From NCBI RefSeq assembly GCF_000208405.1, contig NC_015437.1:1-64000 (forward strand): 64,000 nt of DNA, read 5' to 3'. Under the pieces are notes generated by a model. That model searched no databases. It was not told where the DNA came from and saw only the letters and a list, made by a program, of their open reading frames with translations. The DNA is from Selenomonas sputigena ATCC 35185 (lineage in GTDB: Bacteria > Bacillota > Negativicutes > Selenomonadales > Selenomonadaceae). Both the position numbers and the translations under genes were made by a program. Shown piece by piece: positions 59,488 through 64,000 of this stretch. The stretch's first letter is position 1. Each line of letters begins with the position of its first letter.

Positions 59488-60169
59488 GCGTGTTCTTGTT
59501 GTTGCAGCTCATCCGGACGATGAGGTTCTTGGTGTAGGCGGTACGATTATTCGCCATGCACAGGTGGGGGATACGGTTAGGATTCTCCTTATGGCGGAAG
59601 GGCTGACAAGCCGTGCAGACCAGCGTGATGTTGAGAGCTTTCAAAAAGGACTGGATGCTTTGCATAAAAATGCGCAAAGCGTTGCACATGCGCTGGGAGC
59701 AGAAAGCATACAGCTTGCAAACTTCCCGGACAACCGCATGGATTGTGTTGAACTCTTGGATATTGTCAAGGTAATTGAGAAAGAAATTGAAGATTTTCAT
59801 CCTGAAATCGTTTATACACATCATGCAGGTGATGTAAATATTGATCATGTACAAACGCATAACGCTGTTGTTACGGCTTGTCGCTCGCTGCCAGGAAAGA
59901 ATGTTAAGGAGCTTTGTTTTTTTGAGACGCCATCGAGTACGGAATGGCAGATGCAGACGAGTGATAAGGCGTTCCTCCCTGCACTTTATGTAGATATAAG
60001 CAATACGTTTGCACAGAAAATAAAAGCGCTCGAACTTTATGCATCAGAGATGCGTGACTATCCTCATCCGCGCTCCTATAGAGCGGTGGAAATTCTAGCA
60101 CGCTATCGTGGCTATGCAGTAGGTATCGAATTTGCTGAAGCGTTTTCAGTGGGACGCATCATTCGCTAG
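59480..60169 (+). CDS. PIG-L family N-deacetylase
   Basis: 229 residues. The zinc motif AAHPDDEVLGVGG at the N-terminus and THHAGDVNIDHVQTH define the LmbE/PIG-L family, which removes N-acetyl groups from GlcNAc-type sugars. ATG 59480 follows GGGAGGAAG. Next to two formyltransferase genes it suggests replacement of an acetyl by a formyl group on the nonulosonate precursor or product. Confidence 0.9.
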   Translation: MSKRVLVVAAHPDDEVLGVGGTIIRHAQVGDTVRILLMAEGLTSRADQRDVESFQKGLDALHKNAQSVAHALGAESIQLANFPDNRMDCVELLDIVKVIEKEIEDFHPEIVYTHHAGDVNIDHVQTHNAVVTACRSLPGKNVKELCFFETPSSTEWQMQTSDKAFLPALYVDISNTFAQKIKALELYASEMRDYPHPRSYRAVEILARYRGYAVGIEFAEAFSVGRIIR

Positions 60170-60179
60170 GAGGATGGAT

Positions 60180-61205
60180 ATGTGGAGCAAGGAAGGAATG
60201 CCTTTTATCATAGCAGAGATGTCGGGCAATCATAACCAGTCTCTTGAGCGTGCGCTTGCAATCGTCGATGCTGCTGCGGCAGCAGGGGTGGATGCGGTTA
60301 AGATTCAAACGTATACGGCGGATACGATGACGCTTGATATTGCTGCAGGTGAATTCTTTATTGCAGATCAAGAGAGTCTTTGGAAGGGCGAGTCGCTTTA
60401 TCGCCTTTATGAAAAGGCTCATACTCCGTGGGAATGGCACAAAACGATTTTTGATCGTTGTAGAGAACATGGAATTATGGGGTTCAGCACCCCGTTTGAT
60501 GATTCTTCAGTTGATTTTCTAGAAGAGCTTGATGTGCCATGCTATAAGATTGCATCCTTTGAGAATGTGGATCTTCCACTTATTCGTAAGGTCGCCCGGA
60601 CGGGGAAGCCGATGATCGCGTCAACGGGTATGACGACGGTTTCGGAACTTGAAGATCTCGTTCGAGTAGCGCGTGAGAATGGCTGCAGAGATCTGACATT
60701 GCTTAAATGTACGAGCAGCTATCCGGCTTCGGCAGAAGGAACGAATCTCCGAACGATTCCTCATATGAGGGAACTTTTTAACTGTGGGGTTGGCTTGTCC
60801 GATCATACGCTTGGCATTGGCGTCGCTGTAGCCAGTATTGCACTGGGGGCAAGTGTTATAGAAAAGCACTTCACGCTGTCGCGTGCTGATGGTGGCGTAG
60901 ATGCGGCGTTTTCTCTGGAGCCGGATGAGATGGCGCAGCTTGTTCGAGAATGTCGGGCTGCTGCTCTTGCCATGGGGGAAGTGCGCTATGAGATAGCAGA
61001 GCAGGAGAAGAAATCGCTTCGATTCAGGCGCAGTCTCTATATTGTGGAAGACATGAAGGCCGGTGATGCTATAACAGAGGAAAACGTAAGACGTATCAGA
61101 CCGGGACACGGGCTTTCGCCGAAGTATAATGGGATGATTCTTGGCAAGCGTATCAATCGTGATGTAAAGCGTGGGACTCCTATGTCTTGGGATTTGTTGA
61201 TGTAA
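60180..61205 (+). CDS. pseI: pseudaminic acid synthase (NeuB/SpsE family)
   Basis: Condenses the free hexosamine with PEP to give the nine-carbon sugar. The 341-residue protein has a TIM barrel with FIIAEMSGNHNQSLERAL, VKIQTYTADTMTLD, CYKIASFEN and GLSDHTLGIGVAVASIALGA. EKHFTLSR is present, and an SAF antifreeze-like domain closes the protein (GDAITEENVRRIRPGHGL). ATG 60180 has AGGAGG 6 bases upstream. Pse versus other nonulosonate products is inferred from pseB-pseC. Confidence 0.93.
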   Translation: MWSKEGMPFIIAEMSGNHNQSLERALAIVDAAAAAGVDAVKIQTYTADTMTLDIAAGEFFIADQESLWKGESLYRLYEKAHTPWEWHKTIFDRCREHGIMGFSTPFDDSSVDFLEELDVPCYKIASFENVDLPLIRKVARTGKPMIASTGMTTVSELEDLVRVARENGCRDLTLLKCTSSYPASAEGTNLRTIPHMRELFNCGVGLSDHTLGIGVAVASIALGASVIEKHFTLSRADGGVDAAFSLEPDEMAQLVRECRAAALAMGEVRYEIAEQEKKSLRFRRSLYIVEDMKAGDAITEENVRRIRPGHGLSPKYNGMILGKRINRDVKRGTPMSWDLLM

Positions 61206-61285
61206 GGTTGCTGGAATGTAATGTTTGTATTGTCAATATTGCTCTTGCGATGAATAATGATACAGTATAGTGAAAAGTTGGACGG

Positions 61286-61974
61286 ATGACTATGCTTATT
61301 TGTAAGAAAATGAAGTGGCGCTTGATATTTCTTTATATATTAGGCTTACCCAAGACGATATATTTTAACTTAAGATATTTTTCTTTATGGGATGCCTTGC
61401 ATTTGCCCGTTTTCGTATCTCATCGTGTGCTGCTTCGTAATTGCAGGGGTGTATACAGATATCTGCGCCAATTCGAACACGCATGGTTCAAATGGGGTTC
61501 GGGCATGTTGGAATTTTTGATGCAAGATATTCAAGAAGCATCTGGGAAGTTAAGGGAGAGATTGAATTTCAGGGAGAAGTAAGGCTTGGGCATGGGACAA
61601 GAATCTCTGTAGGGGAAAAAGGAACGCTTGTTTTTTCTGCGGGAGTAGATATAACCGCTGAAACAGCGATCGTTTGTCAAAGAAAAATATCCTTTGGTGA
61701 GGGTACATTGATTTCATGGGATAACTTGATTATGGACACAGATTTTCACCATGTCATCAAAAATGATGAAATTATCAATCCTCCTGCAGAAATACATATT
61801 GGAAAACATGTTTGGATTGGCTGTAGGTGTACGATCCTAAAAGGAAGCGTTATTGCGGACAAGACGATTGTTGCAGCGGGTAGTCTGATTGCCAAAAAAT
61901 TTACGAGAGGAAACGTTATTATTGGGGGCATATCTGCAAAAGTCCTGACAGATGAGGTTGAATGGATGGCGTAG
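61286..61974 (+). pseudogene. hexapeptide-repeat acyltransferase, frameshifted
   Basis: The first frame (KKMKWRLIFLYILGLPKTI ... VLLRNCRG) and a second frame (CIQISAPIRTRMVQMGFGHVGIFD ... HIGKHVWIGCRCTILKGSVI) join at GGGG near 61445-61448. One extra G would restore a single protein of about 230 residues with a left-handed beta-helix acetyltransferase domain. It may be a recent mutation, a switchable G-run or a sequencing error; the rest of the gene looks intact. It lies between pseI and manC. Confidence 0.75.
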
Positions 61975-62012
61975 TTGATTGACTCGTGCTAATGGTAAAA
62001 TGGAGTGATGAG

Positions 62013-63326
62013 ATGCAAATCGTTTTACTGTCCGGCGGAGCGGGCAAACGCTTGTGGCCGCTTTCCAATGATCTTTACTCTAAGCAATTTCTCCGCATCT
62101 TGAGACGCGAAGATGGGACGCTGGAATCGATGATTCAGCGTGTCTGCCGTCAGGTGCAAAGTGTTGCGTCCGATGTGCCGATTACCGTTGCAACGGGGCG
62201 GGAACAAGTCTCGTTGATTCGCCGCCAACTTGGTTCTGGCGTGAACATCTCGGTGGAGCCATGCCGGCGCGATACGTTTCCGGCGATTGCCTTGGTTTCT
62301 GCCTATTTGCATGAGGTGCGCGGTATTCCTCTCGATGAGGCTGTGGCGATTTGTCCTGCTGATCCTTATGTCGATGAGGGATATTTTCGTGCCGTTGTGC
62401 AGTTGCTTCAGGAAGCTGAGAGGGAAGGTTCTGCGAATCTCATTTTGATGGGGATCGAGCCGACGTATCCGAGCGAGAAGTATGGCTATATCATGCCTGT
62501 TTCGCAGGAATCGCAGAGTATGGTGCAGTCGTTCAAAGAGAAGCCGGATAAGGAGAAAGCTGCAGAATACATTGAGCAGGGCGCGTTGTGGAACAGCGGC
62601 GTATTCGCGTTCAAGCTTGGCTATGCGCTTGATAAGGCTCGTGAGTTGCTGGATTATACAGACTACGAGGATTTGTTTAATCGCTATGAAGAGCTTTCCA
62701 AGATCAGCTTTGATTATGCTGTAGTTGAGAAAGAGAAAAATATTGCAGTTCAGCGTTACAGTGGCACTTGGCTTGATATAGGCACATGGAATACGCTCGC
62801 CGAGGTGATGCCGGAGCATACGATCGGTCGCGTCACGATGGACGAGACTTGCAGGAATGCTCATGTCGTGAATACATTGCCGATACCCATCCTTTGCATG
62901 GGGGTGAAGGATGTTGTGGTGGCAGCGAGCCCGGAAGGTATCATCGTTTCGGACAAGGAGCGATCCAGCGCAATGAAGCCCTATGCAGAGCGGCTTCATA
63001 CGCCGGTGATGTATACGGAAAAGTCATGGGGCGAGTTTCAGATCGTCGATGCGGAGACGGAGAGCCTGACCATCAAGATCACGCTGAGTCCGGGGCGAGC
63101 GCTCACCTATCATTTGCACGAGCGCCGCGATGAAACGTGGACGGTGATTGAAGGCCGCGGTTGGGTGAAACTCGATGGCAATGAATTCGCCGTCGCCGAG
63201 GGACAGACGGTGCGGATTCCGAGGGGGGCTTTCCATACGATACGCGCGGAGACGCTACTGAAGGTGATGGAGATCCAGACGGGCGAGGATATCGATGCGG
63301 AGGATAAGATCGTGTGGGGAGGGTGA
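62013..63326 (+). CDS. manC: mannose-1-phosphate guanylyltransferase (with cupin domain)
   Basis: Makes GDP-mannose, the Gmd substrate. The 437-residue protein has the nucleotidyl motif LLSGGAGKRLWPLSND.YSKQF at the N-terminus, EPCRRDTFPAIAL, and a C-terminal cupin (PGRALTYHLHERRDETWTVIEGRG) as in bifunctional ManC/AlgA proteins. Slightly shorter than bifunctional ones, so isomerase activity is uncertain. ATG 62013 has GGAG about 8 bases upstream. Mannose-1-phosphate would have to come from a mutase other than the broken one at 10.7 kb. Confidence 0.92.
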   Translation: MQIVLLSGGAGKRLWPLSNDLYSKQFLRILRREDGTLESMIQRVCRQVQSVASDVPITVATGREQVSLIRRQLGSGVNISVEPCRRDTFPAIALVSAYLHEVRGIPLDEAVAICPADPYVDEGYFRAVVQLLQEAEREGSANLILMGIEPTYPSEKYGYIMPVSQESQSMVQSFKEKPDKEKAAEYIEQGALWNSGVFAFKLGYALDKARELLDYTDYEDLFNRYEELSKISFDYAVVEKEKNIAVQRYSGTWLDIGTWNTLAEVMPEHTIGRVTMDETCRNAHVVNTLPIPILCMGVKDVVVAASPEGIIVSDKERSSAMKPYAERLHTPVMYTEKSWGEFQIVDAETESLTIKITLSPGRALTYHLHERRDETWTVIEGRGWVKLDGNEFAVAEGQTVRIPRGAFHTIRAETLLKVMEIQTGEDIDAEDKIVWGG

Positions 63327-63445
63327 CGGAATGGTACGGTATATGCAGGAAAATGGAGTTGGTTTATAGAAATAAAGAGAAGAGGAGTACGCAGTAGTTT
63401 CTAGAATTGGAAGAAGAGCATTGAAAGTCCATCGGAACAGAAGAT

Positions 63446-63850
63446 ATGGATTTATGGAATGATGAGCTGATTGCACATTCGTTTTCGTCCAAGCGCGGCG
63501 ATCGTATGACCTATCTCAATGGTTTGCAGGATGTCATCGAGTTCAAGAAGCAATATCCAAAGCAGGAGCTTGTTCTTCATAGTGACCGAGGCTCTGTATA
63601 TGCTTCCAAGAGCTACAACGAACTCCTGCCCATGTATAACATCACTAGATCCATGTCCAGAGCCAGCACGCCAACGGACAATGCCGCCATGGAAGCCATC
63701 AACGGATGGGTAAAGGCCGAGTTGTTTACGGATCTGCATATCACATCTGCAGACGATGTCCCTGGGCAGGTCACCGAATATATTCGATTCTTCAACGAAG
63801 AGCGTCCCGCATACGCCCTTGGATACCTTACTCCAAATCAGTATAGGTAA
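63446..63850 (+). pseudogene. IS3-family transposase (OrfB) C-terminal fragment
   Basis: 134 residues of a DDE integrase core: DLWNDELIAHSF, LHSDRGSVYASKSYNE (second catalytic Asp), PTDNAAMEAINGWVKAELF (catalytic Glu region) and FFNEERPAYALGYLTPNQYR. The HTH, OrfA and first catalytic Asp are missing; homology seems to begin at about 63446. No terminal inverted repeat is recognisable in the remaining 150 bases. It marks the right edge of the polysaccharide region. Confidence 0.88.
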
Positions 63851-64000
63851 CGCTTCGCGCCCAAGTGCGGAAGAGCCGACACTTGATAAACGGTCATTGT
63901 GAATAGATTCCGTAGACATCCAAACCAGTATAAAAATCTCGGTCTTCAACGGTTGTCTAACACTTCGATAAGATTTGTCTGACATACAGGTTTCCATGAC

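Noticed and set aside
63327-63445. N-terminal half of the transposase
   Set aside because: No frame between manC and 63446 gives the HTH or first catalytic Asp region of an IS3 OrfB.

Overview
The window reads as the replication-origin region of a Negativicutes (Selenomonas/Veillonellaceae-like) chromosome. The basis is family-level gene order: dnaA-dnaN-recF-DUF721-DUF370-gyrB, an SRP RNA next to dnaX-ybaB-recR-bofA, a futalosine-pathway menaquinone gene, PTS-type dihydroxyacetone kinase genes, and a large envelope polysaccharide locus. No species assignment is possible by eye.

Layout. (1) 1-7.5 kb: bipartite oriC. DnaA boxes lie before dnaA, and a second cluster with a DnaA-trio lies between dnaA and dnaN; then dnaN, recF, a DciA-like gene, a RemB-like gene and gyrB. 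(2) 7.5-13.1 kb: a DUF4143 ATPase, then minus-strand dhaM, dhaL, a 5'-truncated dhaK abutting a 3'-truncated phosphomannomutase, a SIS-domain isomerase and three small genes. (3) 13.2-19.5 kb: SRP RNA, dnaX, ybaB, recR, bofA, an MFS transporter and a lipoprotein. (4) 19.5-24.4 kb, minus strand: mqnA, thiD, a membrane protein, tRNA-Ser(CGA), upp and glyA. (5) 24.4-32 kb: Ppx/GppA, an M23 peptidase, bactofilin, a C39-like protease, a YoeB/Txe toxin remnant, deoC, an ArnT-like glycosyltransferase and a nitroreductase. (6) 32.1-51.4 kb: a long plus-strand exopolysaccharide/O-antigen-type operon behind one strong promoter. It encodes export and chain-length proteins, an initiating sugar transferase, glycosyltransferases, a Wzy-like polymerase, two Gmd paralogues, GDP-fucose synthase, an ABC exporter, a KpsS-like transferase, an FrhB-like Fe-S protein, a pyruvyl transferase and acyltransferases. 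From about 34.4 kb it is visibly richer in A+T than the flanking housekeeping genes, which suggests acquisition by transfer. (7) 51.5-61.2 kb: a nonulosonic (pseudaminic-type) acid locus with pseB, pseC, an aldo/keto reductase, spsF, a class III aminotransferase, pseG, two formyltransferase-like genes, a PIG-L deacetylase and pseI. (8) 61.3-64 kb: a frameshifted acyltransferase, manC and an IS3-family transposase remnant.

How the genes fit together. manC supplies GDP-mannose, Gmd and Fcl convert it to GDP-L-fucose, and a NodZ-like transferase in the same operon is a plausible user. PseB-PseC-PseG-PseI-SpsF form a full route to a CMP-nonulosonate, except that no PseH acetyltransferase is present. 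Two formyltransferase-like proteins and a deacetylase sit where PseH would be expected, so an N-formylated sugar is the best guess.

Main items for a second look: the PseH-less formyl/deacetyl nonulosonate locus; a dispersed intergenic hairpin repeat whose stems show compensatory changes (13.2, 24.5 and 28.7 kb); the dhaK/phosphomannomutase fusion junction; and two independently broken acyltransferase genes.
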